Notes under the pieces: model-generated
Told to the model about the DNA's origin: nothing
What the model saw: the letters and a program-made list of their open reading frames with translations, nothing else
Databases searched by the model: none
Source of the DNA: Pseudonocardia oroxyli
GTDB lineage: Bacteria; Actinomycetota; Actinomycetes; Mycobacteriales; Pseudonocardiaceae
Direction: 5' to 3'
Length of the DNA: 64,000 nt
Assembly (NCBI RefSeq): GCF_900102195.1
Contig: NZ_FNBE01000006.1
Coordinates: 124,001-188,000 of the forward strand
Made by a program: the position numbers and the translations under genes
In this document: positions 34,192 through 45,986 of the stretch, piece after piece
Layout: the number at the start of each line of letters is the position of its first letter
Position numbering within the stretch: position 1 is the stretch's first letter

Positions 34192-34617
34192 CTAACTGGC
34201 CTGCCGGTACCCCGGGGGCGCCGCTTCGAGCCAGGAGAGGAAGCCGGTCAGGACGTCCGCGCTCATCGCCAGCTCGACCTCGTGGGCGTCGTCCCGGCAC
34301 CGGATGACGGACGTCGCGTACGGGATGGCGAAGGACTCCCCGGGCAGCGGCGCGCGCCGGTCGACGATCTCGAGGTCGTTCCGGTCGATGGCCACCGTGG
34401 GCCCCACCCGGAAGCTGGTGAGCCGGTACCAGGCGAACTCGTCGCCGCGGTAGCGACCGACACCGAAGTGCCAGTCGGTGACCGCGAAACGGCGGCGCAG
34501 ACACAGGTCCACGCCGCCGCCACGCATGAGTCGCACCCGCCGCACGGCGAGCCAGCCGAGGGCGAGACACACGAGCACCAGGACCACACCGACGATGATC
34601 GCCACGGTCTCGGCCAC
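34192..34617 (-). CDS. DUF2550 membrane protein
   Basis: A 141-residue protein with one N-terminal membrane helix (VAIIVGVVLVLVCLALGWLA) and a conserved soluble domain (WHFGVGRYRGDEFAWYRLTS). The family is regularly located just downstream of atpC in actinobacteria, as here (21 nt after atpC). Its function is unknown. Co-transcription with the ATP synthase operon is possible. Confidence 0.85.
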   Translation of the reverse strand: MAETVAIIVGVVLVLVCLALGWLAVRRVRLMRGGGVDLCLRRRFAVTDWHFGVGRYRGDEFAWYRLTSFRVGPTVAIDRNDLEIVDRRAPLPGESFAIPYATSVIRCRDDAHEVELAMSADVLTGFLSWLEAAPPGYRQAS

Positions 34618-34638
34618 AGGTGCTCGTGCTCTCCAGAC

Positions 34639-35025
34639 CTACGCCGAGGCGGATTCCGCGGCTTTGAGCCGCACCTCGGCCCGCTTGCGGGCCGCCACCT
34701 CGTCCGGCTCGTCCCCGGTCGCACGGGACAGCGCCGCCTGCGCACGCTTGACGTCGATCTCGTCCGCCTGCTCGGCGAACTCCGCCAGGATCGAGACCGT
34801 CTCCGGCCCGATCGAGAGGAACCCGCCGTGCACGGCGACGGTCAGCGACGGGCCGTCGACCGGGTCGATCCGGACGACGCCCGCCTCCTCGAGCTGCGCG
34901 AGCGTCGGCTCGTGGCCGGGCATGATGCCCAGCTCACCCTCGGTCGTGCGGGCGAGCACGAAGCTCGCCTTGCCCGACCAGAGGCGCCGCTCGACCGCGA
35001 CCAGCTCCACGGTCATCTCTGCCAT
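34639..35025 (-). CDS. atpC: ATP synthase F1 subunit epsilon
   Basis: A 128-residue epsilon subunit. The beta-sandwich ([56 protein letters not shown]) and the C-terminal helical region are present. It couples the rotor to F1 and restrains ATP hydrolysis. The ATG at 35025 begins MAEMTVELV and lies 7 nt after the atpD stop. It is the last atp gene of the operon. Confidence 0.96.
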   Translation of the reverse strand: MAEMTVELVAVERRLWSGKASFVLARTTEGELGIMPGHEPTLAQLEEAGVVRIDPVDGPSLTVAVHGGFLSIGPETVSILAEFAEQADEIDVKRAQAALSRATGDEPDEVAARKRAEVRLKAAESASA

Positions 35026-35032
35026 CAGACGA

Positions 35033-37431
<2,399 letters not shown>

Positions 37432-37444
37432 GGGTCCCTACCCG

Positions 37445-39091
37445 TCAGCTCGAAGCCGGCGCCGGCTTGTTGACCTTCACCGTCTCCTGGTCGACCTCGT
37501 CGGCCTCGAGGGCCTCCGCCTTGGCCTCCTTGACGACCGACGAGCCGTCAGACGCGGTGAAGTCCTTCTTGAAGTCGTCCACGATGCCCTGCAGCCGCTC
37601 GACGTTCTCGTCCTTGAGCAGCCCGGTGTCCCGGATCTCCGCGAAGACGCCCTCGTGGTTGCGCCGCACGTGCGCGAGGAAGTCCGACTCGAACCGGGCC
37701 ACGTCCGCGACCGGGACCGAGTCCAGCTGGCCGGTGGTGCCCAGCCAGATGGAGACGACCTCCTCCTCGACCGCGAACGGCGCGTACTGCGCCTGCTTCA
37801 GCAGCTCGACGAGGCGCTCGCCGCGACCCAGCGCCGCGGCCGAGGCCGCGTCGAGGTCCGAGCCGAAGGCCGCGAAGGCCTCGAGCTCGCGGTACTGCGA
37901 CAGGTCCAGCCGCAGCGAGCCGGACACCGCCCGCATGGCCTTGATCTGCGCCGACCCGCCGACCCGGGAGACCGAGATGCCGACGTTGATGGCCGGCCGG
38001 ACACCCTGGTTGAACAGGTCCGACTCCAGGAAGACCTGGCCGTCGGTGATGGAGATGACATTCGTCGGGATGTAGGCCGACACGTCGTTCGCCTTGGTCT
38101 CGATGATCGGCAGGCCGGTCATCGAGCCGCTGCCGAGCTCCTTGTTGAGCTTGGCGCAGCGCTCCAGCAGGCGGGAGTGCAAGTAGAAGACGTCACCCGG
38201 GTAGGCCTCGCGGCCCGGCGGGCGGCGCAGCAGCAGCGAGATCGCGCGGTAGGCCTCGGCCTGCTTGGACAGGTCGTCGAAGACGATCAGGACGTGCTTG
38301 CCCTGGTACATCCAGTGCTGGCCCAGCGACGACCCGGTGTAGGGGGCGAGCCACTTGAAGCCTGCCGGGTCGGAGGCCGGGGCCGCGACGATCGTCGTGT
38401 ACTCCAGCGCGCCCGCGTCCTCGAGCGACTGCCGGACACCGGCGATCGTCGAGCCCTTCTGGCCGACGGCGACGTAGATGCAGCGGACCTGCTTCGTCGG
38501 GTCGCCCGACTCCCAGTTCTGCTTCTGGTTGATGATCGTGTCGACGCAGACGGCGGTCTTGCCCGTCTTGCGGTCACCGATGATCAGCTGGCGCTGGCCC
38601 CGGCCGATCGGCGTCATGGCGTCGATGGCCTTGATGCCGGTCTGCAGCGGCTCGCGGACCTCCTGGCGGTCCATCACGCCCGCGGCCTGCAGCTCGAGGA
38701 TGCGGCGCGTCTCGGCCTCGATGTCGCCGAGCCCGTCGATGGGGTTGCCCAGCGGGTCGATCACGCGGCCGAGGAAGGCCTCGCCCACGGGCACCGAGAG
38801 GATCTCGCCGGTCCGCTTCACGGACTGGCCCTCCTCGATGCCGGCGTAGTCGCCGAGGATGACCGCGCCGATCTCGCGCGCGTCCAGGTTCAGCGCGACG
38901 CCGCGCACCCCGCCGTCGAACTCGAGGAGCTCGTTGGTCATCGCCGAGGGCAGGCCCTCGACGTGGGCGATGCCGTCACCGGTGTCCGAGACGGTCCCGA
39001 CCTCTTCACGGGCCGTGCCGGTCTCCAGCGACGAGACGTAGCCGGCAATCGCGCTCCGGATCTCCTCCGGGGAGATCGTCAGCTCTGTCAT
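37445..39091 (-). CDS. atpA: ATP synthase F1 subunit alpha
   Basis: A 548-residue non-catalytic nucleotide-binding subunit. The P-loop is GDRKTGKT, and [28 protein letters not shown] and the conserved Arg context [15 protein letters not shown] are present. The C-terminus has an actinobacterial extension ([20 protein letters not shown]) which in mycobacteria helps suppress ATP hydrolysis. The ATG at 39091 begins [15 protein letters not shown]. It lies 32 nt after atpH. Confidence 0.98.
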   Translation of the reverse strand: MTELTISPEEIRSAIAGYVSSLETGTAREEVGTVSDTGDGIAHVEGLPSAMTNELLEFDGGVRGVALNLDAREIGAVILGDYAGIEEGQSVKRTGEILSVPVGEAFLGRVIDPLGNPIDGLGDIEAETRRILELQAAGVMDRQEVREPLQTGIKAIDAMTPIGRGQRQLIIGDRKTGKTAVCVDTIINQKQNWESGDPTKQVRCIYVAVGQKGSTIAGVRQSLEDAGALEYTTIVAAPASDPAGFKWLAPYTGSSLGQHWMYQGKHVLIVFDDLSKQAEAYRAISLLLRRPPGREAYPGDVFYLHSRLLERCAKLNKELGSGSMTGLPIIETKANDVSAYIPTNVISITDGQVFLESDLFNQGVRPAINVGISVSRVGGSAQIKAMRAVSGSLRLDLSQYRELEAFAAFGSDLDAASAAALGRGERLVELLKQAQYAPFAVEEEVVSIWLGTTGQLDSVPVADVARFESDFLAHVRRNHEGVFAEIRDTGLLKDENVERLQGIVDDFKKDFTASDGSSVVKEAKAEALEADEVDQETVKVNKPAPASS

Positions 39092-39123
39092 GGCAGTCGT
39101 CTGTTCCTTCTTCTCGTGAGGTG

Positions 39124-39954
39124 TCAGCTCGGGATGGCCCGACGGGCGGCGGCGAGCTTGCCGCTCACGCTTCCGTCGATGACCTCGTCGCCGACCCGGA
39201 TGACCATGCCGCCGAGCAGGCTCTCGTCGAGCTCGGTCTGCAGCGCGATCTCCCGCCCGTAGATCCGGGTGAGGGAGGCGGTGAGCTGCTGTTCCTGCGC
39301 CGCGGTCAGCGCCACGGCCGTGCGCACGTAGGCGACGGACCGGCTGCGCCGGGCGGCGGCGAGCTCGGCGAGCTCCTCGGCCGCGACGTCCAGGTGCCGG
39401 GCCCGCGGGGTGCGGACCAGGTCCCGCAGGAGCGCGGAGGTGACGGGGTAGACCTTGGTGCCGAGCACCGCGTCGAGCAGCTCGACCCGCTTGTCGGCGG
39501 GCACGTCGGTGTCCGCCAGCAGGGTGGTCAGCTCCGGCTCGCGCTCCAGGATCCGGCCGAACCGGAACAGCTGGTCCTCGACGTCGTCGAGGGCGCGCTG
39601 CTTCTCGGCCGCGGCCAGCAACGCCGTGCGGGCGAGCGACTCGGTGCCCTCGACCAGGTCGATCGGGTGGGACCAGCGGGCCTCGACGAGGTCGGTGACC
39701 GTGTCCAGGGTGGCCGCGGAGACCTTGCCGCCGAGCACGCTCGACGCCAGGGACGCGCGCTGCTCGCCGCTCGTCGCCGGGTCCGAGAAGGCCCGCCGCA
39801 GCGCCCGCTCGGCGACGAGCAGCCGCGTGACCGCGTACAGCTCCTCGCCCAGCTTCTGCCGGTCGCCCGCCGCGAGCGGCGCGAGCCGCTGCTCGAAGCT
39901 CGTCGACACCGCGTCCAGGGCCTCGCGGCTCGTGGCCGCCAGAACCAGTGCCAT
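39124..39954 (-). CDS. atpH: ATP synthase F1 subunit delta
   Basis: A 276-residue stator subunit, longer than E. coli delta (about 177) because of an N-terminal extra region, as in many actinobacteria; it is not the b-delta fusion of mycobacteria, since atpF is separate here. The OSCP core is visible at the C-terminus ([40 protein letters not shown]). The ATG overlaps the atpF stop as TGATG. Confidence 0.96.
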   Translation of the reverse strand: MALVLAATSREALDAVSTSFEQRLAPLAAGDRQKLGEELYAVTRLLVAERALRRAFSDPATSGEQRASLASSVLGGKVSAATLDTVTDLVEARWSHPIDLVEGTESLARTALLAAAEKQRALDDVEDQLFRFGRILEREPELTTLLADTDVPADKRVELLDAVLGTKVYPVTSALLRDLVRTPRARHLDVAAEELAELAAARRSRSVAYVRTAVALTAAQEQQLTASLTRIYGREIALQTELDESLLGGMVIRVGDEVIDGSVSGKLAAARRAIPS

Positions 39955-40481
39955 CAGCGCGCCCCCATCCCGTCCAGGTCGGCCAAGAAGCCGTCCACGG
40001 TGGCCGACCGGCGGGCCGGGTCGGCCAGCTCGGCGCCGAGGAGACGCTCGGCGAGGTCGGCGGACAGGCCGCCGATCTCCCCGCGCAGCGAACGCTGCGC
40101 GGCCTCACGCTGGGCCGTGGCCTGCTGGTCGGCCTGCGCGCGGATGCGCGCGGCCTCCTCCTCGGCCTCGGTCCGGAGCTCGGCCTTGATCTGCTGCGCC
40201 TCGGCCCGGGCGTCGTCTCGGATGCGGGCGGTCTCGTCCCGCACGCCGTCCAGCCGGCTCTGGGCGCTCTTCTTGAGCTCCTCGGCCTCCGCCTCGGCCT
40301 CCTCGGCCCGCGCCAACCCGGTGCGGATCGACTCGGTCTTCGCCGCGTAGGACTTGTTGAGCGTGGGCAGGCCCGCTTTCGCCAGCACCCACAGCAGGAG
40401 CGCGAAGGCGATCAGACCGACGATGATCTCGACGGTGTGCGGCCAGATGGGGTGCAGCTCCCCCTCAGCAGCCAGAATCAT
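39954..40481 (-). CDS. atpF: ATP synthase FO subunit b
   Basis: A 175-residue peripheral-stalk subunit with one N-terminal membrane helix ([20 protein letters not shown]) and a long charged coiled coil ([20 protein letters not shown] and on). The C-terminus meets delta. It is overlapped by atpH and follows atpE by 40 nt. Confidence 0.97.
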   Translation of the reverse strand: MILAAEGELHPIWPHTVEIIVGLIAFALLLWVLAKAGLPTLNKSYAAKTESIRTGLARAEEAEAEAEELKKSAQSRLDGVRDETARIRDDARAEAQQIKAELRTEAEEEAARIRAQADQQATAQREAAQRSLRGEIGGLSADLAERLLGAELADPARRSATVDGFLADLDGMGAR

Positions 40482-40521
40482 GGGTGTGTGCTCCTCCGCC
40501 TACGACCCGGGAAGGGGTCGA

Positions 40522-40803
<282 letters not shown>

Positions 40804-41583
40804 CTAGTGGTCGTCCGCGAGCACGGTGCCGATGTACGACGCCGTGAGCATCACGAAGATGTAGGCCTGCACGACCTGGATGAAGGCCTCGAAGAAGGTG
40901 AAGACGAGGCCCATCGCGAAGGCGAAGGGCGAGAGGACCTTCAGCAGGATGCTGTCCGCGACGACGAGCATGTACTCGCCACCGAGGATGAACAGCACCA
41001 GCAGGAGGTGGCCGGCGAACATGTTGCCGAACAGTCGCAGCGACAGGGTGACCGGCCGCAGGATGATGTTCGACAGGAACTCGATCGGCGTGAGGATGAT
41101 GCGCACCCACCACGGCACGTCCGGCGGCCAGGTGGAGATCCGCATGTACCCGCCGAAGCCGTGGTGCCGGATGCCGGCGTAGGTGAACACCAGCCAGACC
41201 AGCCCGGCCAGCGCGTAGGGCACGCCCGGGTGGCTGAACGTGGGGAACTGCAGGATCGGGATGATCCCGAACAGGTTGTTCACCAGCACGAACGCGAACA
41301 GCGCGGTCAGGAACGGGACGTACTTCAGGAACTCCGGCCCGATCATGTCCCGGGCGATCGAGTTGCGGACGATCCCGTGGAAGGACTCGCCGAGGAACTG
41401 GCCCTTGCTCGGCACCAGCTGCATCCGGCTGGTCGCGACCCGGAACAGCACGACGATGATGATCGCCGCGAGCACGAGCTGCAGAACCGGCTTCGTGACG
41501 GACCCGAAGAGGGCCGGAAGCTGGAAGGCGTCGACCCCGGGCGCCTCGAAACCCGGGGCCGGGGCGGTGGCCGTCATGGTCAC
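40804..41583 (-). CDS. atpB: ATP synthase FO subunit a
   Basis: A 259-residue membrane subunit forming the proton half-channels. The essential Arg is R183 in LSLRLFGNMFAGH, and VNNLFGIIPI and the C-terminal VQAYIFVMLTASYIG are typical. The GTG start at 41583 is favoured because AAAGGAG lies about 6 nt upstream; an ATG two codons inside is the alternative. Confidence 0.97.
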   Translation of the reverse strand: MTMTATAPAPGFEAPGVDAFQLPALFGSVTKPVLQLVLAAIIIVVLFRVATSRMQLVPSKGQFLGESFHGIVRNSIARDMIGPEFLKYVPFLTALFAFVLVNNLFGIIPILQFPTFSHPGVPYALAGLVWLVFTYAGIRHHGFGGYMRISTWPPDVPWWVRIILTPIEFLSNIILRPVTLSLRLFGNMFAGHLLLVLFILGGEYMLVVADSILLKVLSPFAFAMGLVFTFFEAFIQVVQAYIFVMLTASYIGTVLADDH

Positions 41584-41631
41584 CCAATGCTCCTTTCGGT
41601 TCCGCGGGCGGGACCTGCGGAATCGAGACGA

Positions 41632-41874
41632 TCAGGACTTAACGTACCTGACGTAGATCAAGTACATCGAGGCCGCCGCGCCGGCCAGCAAACCGGCCAC
41701 CGTGAAGCCCCGCAGGTCGAACAGTTCGTCCACACCCCACCCGATCCCCCCGAAGAGGAGGATGCCGGTCAGGAGGTGCGACAGAGCGGTCCAGGCCTCG
41801 GCCGGATGCGGCGTGCGGGCCGGTTTCTGTCCACCGGCCGCGCCGCTCACCTCACGCGGCTGTTCCTGCTCCAT
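41632..41874 (-). CDS. atpZ: AtpZ/AtpI-family membrane protein
   Basis: An 80-residue protein with two hydrophobic segments (HLLTGILLFGGIGWGVDEL and GLLAGAAASMYLIYVRYV), the form of AtpZ/AtpI proteins encoded at the head of atp operons. These assist assembly of the c ring or carry ions. The ATG at 41874 begins MEQEQPREVSGAAG; an in-frame GTG lies one codon upstream. It starts the operon after a 270-bp gap containing terminators of the previous gene. Confidence 0.8.
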   Translation of the reverse strand: MEQEQPREVSGAAGGQKPARTPHPAEAWTALSHLLTGILLFGGIGWGVDELFDLRGFTVAGLLAGAAASMYLIYVRYVKS

Positions 41875-42085
41875 CACGAGGGACCCTATCAGCCGTATTA
41901 CGCACTCCTTACCGGGCACGACCTGCCCGGACCGCTCGGACGGGGCGATCCTCACCGTCCGCGAACCCCGGAACCGGCCGGACGTCGCTCTATCGCCTGT
42001 AGAAGTTCGAAATCGGACGTGACGCAGGTCGCTTTGAGACTGCGATCACGGACACATCGGACACCTCGGACAGGTTCGCGAAGTT

Positions 42086-42126
42086 CACTCGTTCAGCCGA
42101 ACGAGTGGGAGGGGACGCCCCCTCCC
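42086..42126. terminator. double hairpin separating the wecA-linked transcript from the atp operon
   Basis: cactcgttc/gaacgagtg (42086-42094, 42099-42107) and gggagggg/cccctccc (42107-42114, 42119-42126) are perfect stems placed directly downstream of the 42147-42575 gene. The remaining gap to 41878 probably contains the atp promoter, though I cannot pick a convincing -35/-10 pair. Confidence 0.7.
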
Positions 42127-42146
42127 GTGGGACAGCTCGGGGCTGC

Positions 42147-42575
42147 TCAGACGTCCACGGACGGGGCCTTGGCCCGGACGAACCCGATGCACTCCCCCAC
42201 GATCCACGCCAGGGTGACGCCCGCCAGGGAGAAGGCGAAGGTCTGGTTGTCGAACAGCGACGTCCCGCGGAACACGATCACGAACACCAGGAGCACGACG
42301 AACTTCCCGGCGAACGAGGCCATCGCCCCGACCATCACCCCGCCCGGGGTGGCCCGGGCCGTCGCGCGCATGACCCAGGTCCCCGCGAACCCGAGCACGA
42401 GCCCGATCACCACGCCGACCGCGCCGCCGACGAGGCCGTGGGTGCCGCGGAACACCAGGCTCAGCACCAGGGCGACGACGGCCGCGCCGACACCCCCGAT
42501 CACCGCGTACCGCTGCATGGCGGCGGCCAGCTTGAGCACCGTCGTGACGTGCGGGGGGTCCTGCGGGGTGGTCAT
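42147..42575 (-). CDS. conserved membrane protein upstream of atp operon (AtpI-like)
   Basis: A 142-residue protein with four hydrophobic segments (YAVIGGVGAAVVALVLSLVF, GLVGGAVGVVIGLVLGFAGT, AGKFVVLLVFVIVF, FAFSLAGVTLAWIVGECIG). Proteins of this shape and position, between wecA and atpB in actinobacteria, are often called ATP synthase I. Sequence support for that name is modest. It starts 2 nt after the wecA stop, so it belongs to the glyA-wecA transcript rather than the atp operon. Confidence 0.65.
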   Translation of the reverse strand: MTTPQDPPHVTTVLKLAAAMQRYAVIGGVGAAVVALVLSLVFRGTHGLVGGAVGVVIGLVLGFAGTWVMRATARATPGGVMVGAMASFAGKFVVLLVFVIVFRGTSLFDNQTFAFSLAGVTLAWIVGECIGFVRAKAPSVDV

Positions 42576-42577
42576 GC

Positions 42578-43774
42578 TCAACTCCGGGTCGCTGTCGGTG
42601 GCCGGGCCCGTGCGGTCGTGCGCGCCCGGGGCACCGCGGTGGCCAGCACCGCCACACCCAGGCCGAACGCGACCGTCCAGAGCACGAGGGCCGGGTCGTC
42701 GATCAGGGCGAGGGCCACCGCGCCGAACGCGAGGATCCCCGCCCACAGGTAGATCAGGAGCACCGCGCGCCGCTGGCTGTGCCCGATCTCGAGCAGGCGG
42801 TGGTGCAGGTGCATCTTGTCAGGTGAGAAGGGGCTCATCCCGGCCCGGGTCCGCCGGACGACCGCCATCAGCAGGTCCAGGATCGGCACGAACGCCACCG
42901 CGAGCAGCACGATGAGCGGCGCGAACAGGGCGAGGATGTCCGACCCGTCCGTCGTCGTGGTGATCGGGATGCGGCCCGACGCGCTCGTCGTGGCCGCCGC
43001 GAGCATCAGCCCGATCAGCATCGAGCCGGAGTCCCCCATGAAGATGCGGGCCGGGTTGAAGTTGTGCGGCAGGAAGCCCAGGCAGGCCCCGGCCAGCACC
43101 GACGCCATCAGCGCGGGTGGGTAGGCGGCGGCGTCGTTGCCGTTCTCCTGGACCAGCCCGATGGCGAACGCGCAGGTGGCGGTCGCGGCGATCAGGCCGA
43201 TGCCGGCGGCGAGCCCGTCGAGCCCGTCGACGAAGTTCATCGCGTTGACCAGGGCGACCGTCAGCACGACGGTGAGCACCACACCCTGCTCGGGCCCGAG
43301 CGACAGGATCGAGCCGGAGATGCCGGTGCCCCCGCCGCCCCACGGGATCCAGAACACCGAGAACTGCACGCCGAACAGGACGAGCACACCCGCGGCGGTG
43401 ACCTGACCGGCCGCCTTGGTGATCGCGTCGAGCTCGTAGCGGTCGTCCAGGGCCCCGACCAGCACCAGGAGGGCGGCGGCGAGGAGCACGCCCTGGACGT
43501 CTCGCGAGTAGTCGAACGCCAGCCGCAGCGCCGGGAGCTGGGCCGCCAGCCCGATCCCGGCGAGCACGCCGCCGAACATCGCCAGCCCGCCCCACCGGGG
43601 TGTCGGGGTGACGTGCACGTCCCGGCCGCGGGGCCAGGCCACCGCGCCGAGCCGGAGCGCGAGCACGCGCACCAGCCCGACCAGCAGGAACGTGACGACG
43701 GCGGCCACCAGCCCGACCAGCAGGTACTCCCGGATGGGGAGACCCAGGCCGAAGCTGGACTGGGCGAGCGGCAT
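42578..43774 (-). CDS. wecA: undecaprenyl/decaprenyl-phosphate GlcNAc-1-phosphate transferase (WecA/Rfe family)
   Basis: A 398-residue polytopic enzyme that puts GlcNAc-1-P onto a polyprenyl phosphate carrier, starting arabinogalactan-linker or other wall glycan synthesis. The Mg-binding and catalytic motifs are LVGALDDRYELD, NAMNFVDGLDGLAAG, RIFMGDSGSM and HLHHRLLE. The location beside atp genes is the actinobacterial norm. Its ATG abuts the glyA stop with no gap. Confidence 0.93.
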   Translation of the reverse strand: MPLAQSSFGLGLPIREYLLVGLVAAVVTFLLVGLVRVLALRLGAVAWPRGRDVHVTPTPRWGGLAMFGGVLAGIGLAAQLPALRLAFDYSRDVQGVLLAAALLVLVGALDDRYELDAITKAAGQVTAAGVLVLFGVQFSVFWIPWGGGGTGISGSILSLGPEQGVVLTVVLTVALVNAMNFVDGLDGLAAGIGLIAATATCAFAIGLVQENGNDAAAYPPALMASVLAGACLGFLPHNFNPARIFMGDSGSMLIGLMLAAATTSASGRIPITTTTDGSDILALFAPLIVLLAVAFVPILDLLMAVVRRTRAGMSPFSPDKMHLHHRLLEIGHSQRRAVLLIYLWAGILAFGAVALALIDDPALVLWTVAFGLGVAVLATAVPRARTTARARPPTATRS

Positions 43775-45064
43775 CTACCGAGCGTAGGCCGGGACCCGGG
43801 AGACGAGGGCGGTGACCCGCTCGGCGACGTCCGCCAGCCCGCGGTCGCCCGCAGGCGTGCCGTGCTCCGCCTTGACCGCGCGGGCCAGCAGCGAGGCGAT
43901 CTCGGCCATGTCGCTCTCGACCATGCCCTGGGTGGTGGTGCTCGGCGAGCCCACCCGGATGCCCGACGGCTTCATCGGCGGGGCCGGGTCGTACGGGATC
44001 GAGTTCTTGTTCAGCGTGATGCGCGCGAGGTCGCAGCGGGTCTCGGCCTCGGAGCCGGTGACGCCGATGGGCCGCAGGTCGATGAGCGCGAGGTGGGTGT
44101 CCGTGCCGCCGGAGACCGCCCGCATGCCCTCCACCTCGAGGCCCTTCGCCAGCGCCTGGGCGTTCGCGATGACCTGCGCGGCGTAGGCCTGGTACTCGGG
44201 CTGCGCCGCCTCCTTCATCGCGACGGCCTTGGCCGCGACCGCGTGCATCAGCGGGCCGCCCTGCGAGAACGGGAAGACGGCCTTGTCGATCGCCTTGGCG
44301 TGCTCGGCCTTCGTCAGGATCATGCCGCCGCGCGGGCCGCGCAGCACCTTGTGCGTGGTGGCCGTGACGACGTCCGCGAAGGGCACCGGCGACGGGATGG
44401 CCTTGCCTGCGACCAGGCCGATGAAGTGCGCCGCGTCGACCATCAGCGTGGCGCCGACCTCGTCGGCGATCTCGCGGAAGAGCGCGAAGTCGATCAGCCG
44501 CGGGTAGGCGGTGGCGCCGGCGATGATGATCTTCGGCCGGTGCTCGCGGGCCAGGTCGCGGACCTGGTCGTAGTCGATGAGCTCGCTGTCCTCGCGGACG
44601 GTGTAGCTCACGGCGTGGAACCACAGGCCGGAGAAGTTCACCTTGGACCCGTGGGTGAGGTGGCCGCCCTGCTTGAGGTCCATGGCCAGCACGGTGTCGC
44701 CGGGCTTGGCGAACGCGGCGTAGGCCGCGAGGTTCGCGCTGGCGCCGGAGTGCGGCTGCAGGTTGACGTGCTCGGCGCCGAAGAGCTCCTTCGCGCGCGC
44801 GTTGCCGATCTCCTCGGCGACGTCCACGACCTGGCAGCCGCCGTAGTAGCGGCGACCCGGGTAGCCCTCGGCGTACTTGTTGGACAGCGTGGAGCCCAGG
44901 GCCGCGAGGACGGCCGGGCTGGTGAGGTTCTCGCTCGCGATGAGCTGCAGTCCGCCGCGCAGGCGCTCCAGCTCGTCGAGGACGACACCGGCGATCTCCG
45001 GGTCCTCCTGCTGCAGGGCCCCGAAGTCCGGGCCCCAGAACGGAATGTCGCTGCGCTCGCTCAC
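43775..45064 (-). CDS. glyA: serine hydroxymethyltransferase
   Basis: A 429-residue PLP enzyme that interconverts serine and glycine with tetrahydrofolate. The PLP Lys is in TTTHKVLRGPRGG; LIASENLTSPAV, YAEGYPGRRYYGG and the substrate-binding ITLNKNSIPYDP are all present. It is divergent from a TetR gene (84-bp gap). It appears to lead the glyA-wecA-42147 transcript. Confidence 0.96.
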   Translation of the reverse strand: MSERSDIPFWGPDFGALQQEDPEIAGVVLDELERLRGGLQLIASENLTSPAVLAALGSTLSNKYAEGYPGRRYYGGCQVVDVAEEIGNARAKELFGAEHVNLQPHSGASANLAAYAAFAKPGDTVLAMDLKQGGHLTHGSKVNFSGLWFHAVSYTVREDSELIDYDQVRDLAREHRPKIIIAGATAYPRLIDFALFREIADEVGATLMVDAAHFIGLVAGKAIPSPVPFADVVTATTHKVLRGPRGGMILTKAEHAKAIDKAVFPFSQGGPLMHAVAAKAVAMKEAAQPEYQAYAAQVIANAQALAKGLEVEGMRAVSGGTDTHLALIDLRPIGVTGSEAETRCDLARITLNKNSIPYDPAPPMKPSGIRVGSPSTTTQGMVESDMAEIASLLARAVKAEHGTPAGDRGLADVAERVTALVSRVPAYAR

Positions 45065-45148
45065 GAGGCACCAGGCTACCTGCGGGTTCGCCCGGATCCC
45101 ATGCCGGATCGGTGCTCACATCCGTGTTCAGTGCTCTACGGTGGTGCG

Positions 45149-45844
45149 GTGAGTTCTCCCCGGTCCGCACCCCGCACCGCCCGCGCCCGAGTGCGGGCCC
45201 AGCTCACCGCCGAGATCGTCGAGGTCGCCCGGGCCCACCTCGCCACCGCGGGGGCCGCCCAGCTCTCGCTGCGCGCCGTGGCCCGTGAGCTGGGCATGGT
45301 CTCCTCCGCGGTCTACCGGTACTTCCCGTCGCGAGACGACCTGCTGACCGCGTTGATCATCGAGGGGTACGACGCGCTGGGGGCGGCCGTCGAGGCCGCG
45401 GGCGGGGACTCGCTCCTGCAGCGGTGGTTGGCGGCCTGCGCCGCGGCCCGGGAGTGGGCTCTGGCACACCCCCACGAGTACGCCCTGCTCTACGGCTCCC
45501 CCGTCCCCGGCTACCAGGCCCCTCAGGACACGATCGCCCCCGCGGGCCGGGTGGCCCTGGTCCTGGCGGGGATCGTGCGGGACGGGATCGCCGCGGGCGA
45601 GATCGCGGTGCCCGAGGAGTCCGCCCCGGTCAGCCGGGAGATGCTCGACGCGGTGGACCTTCCGGAAGGGCTCGGCGGGCGCCTGGTGCAGGCCTGGAGC
45701 AGCCTCTTCGGCGCCATCAGCTTCGAGCTCTTCGGCCACACCCACAACGTGGTGGAGGACCACGAACAGCACTTCACCCAGGTCGCGACCCGCCTGGCGG
45801 CAGGGGTGGGCATCACACCCCCCATCACACCCCCCTCGTTGTGA
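45149..45844 (+). CDS. TetR-family regulator with WHG-type C-terminal domain
   Basis: A 231-residue regulator. The N-terminal HTH (LTAEIVEVARAHLATAGAAQ, LSLRAVARELGMVSSAVYRY, FPSRDDLLTALI) is canonical. The C-terminal domain (AREWALAHPHEYALLYGSPV, SFELFGHTHNV) matches the WHG family. The start is GTG at 45149. The stop codon at 45842 is the first base of a 25-bp repeat. It lies on the plus strand inside an otherwise minus-strand core block, so it is part of an insertion. Confidence 0.85.
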   Translation: MSSPRSAPRTARARVRAQLTAEIVEVARAHLATAGAAQLSLRAVARELGMVSSAVYRYFPSRDDLLTALIIEGYDALGAAVEAAGGDSLLQRWLAACAAAREWALAHPHEYALLYGSPVPGYQAPQDTIAPAGRVALVLAGIVRDGIAAGEIAVPEESAPVSREMLDAVDLPEGLGGRLVQAWSSLFGAISFELFGHTHNVVEDHEQHFTQVATRLAAGVGITPPITPPSL

Positions 45845-45866
45845 TCAACAGGCGCTGAGGGTCGAG
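45842..45866 (+). repeat. intergenic repeat copy 1 (tgatcaacaggcgctgaggg type)
   Basis: The 25-mer starts at the TetR stop codon. It matches copy 5 (47011-47035) at 24 of 25 positions in inverted orientation. Between copies 1 and 2, gggtcgagaa and ttctcgaccc can form a 10-bp stem, so the region may also end TetR transcription. Confidence 0.85.
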
Positions 45867-45913
45867 AACCGCACCCGGATCGACCCGGAGCACCTTCTCG
45901 ACCCCGACGCCCA

Positions 45914-45932
45914 TGATCAACAGGCGCTGGGG
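45914..45932 (+). repeat. intergenic repeat copy 2
   Basis: tgatcaacaggcgctgggg, same orientation as copy 1, preceded by the same ccca(t) context as copy 3. Confidence 0.85.
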
Positions 45933-45965
45933 GCTCGGCCCCTACGTCGGCGACACCCGTTCCCA

Positions 45966-45984
45966 TGATCAACAGGCGCTGGGG
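45966..45984 (+). repeat. intergenic repeat copy 3
   Basis: tgatcaacaggcgctgggg again, ending 2 nt before the stop codon of the DUF559 gene (45987-45989). Copies 2 and 3 are 52 bp apart. Confidence 0.85.
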
Positions 45985-45986
45985 GC

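Noticed and set aside
40807..42915. A 702-codon plus-strand frame opposite atpB and neighbours
   Set aside because: It is His/Glu/Arg-rich antisense of the ATP synthase genes, with no domain and no promoter.
45842..45984. CRISPR array made of the three tgatcaacaggcgctg copies
   Set aside because: The copies are only about 19-25 bp, irregularly spaced (72 then 52 bp), inverted copies occur nearby and no cas genes exist in the window.
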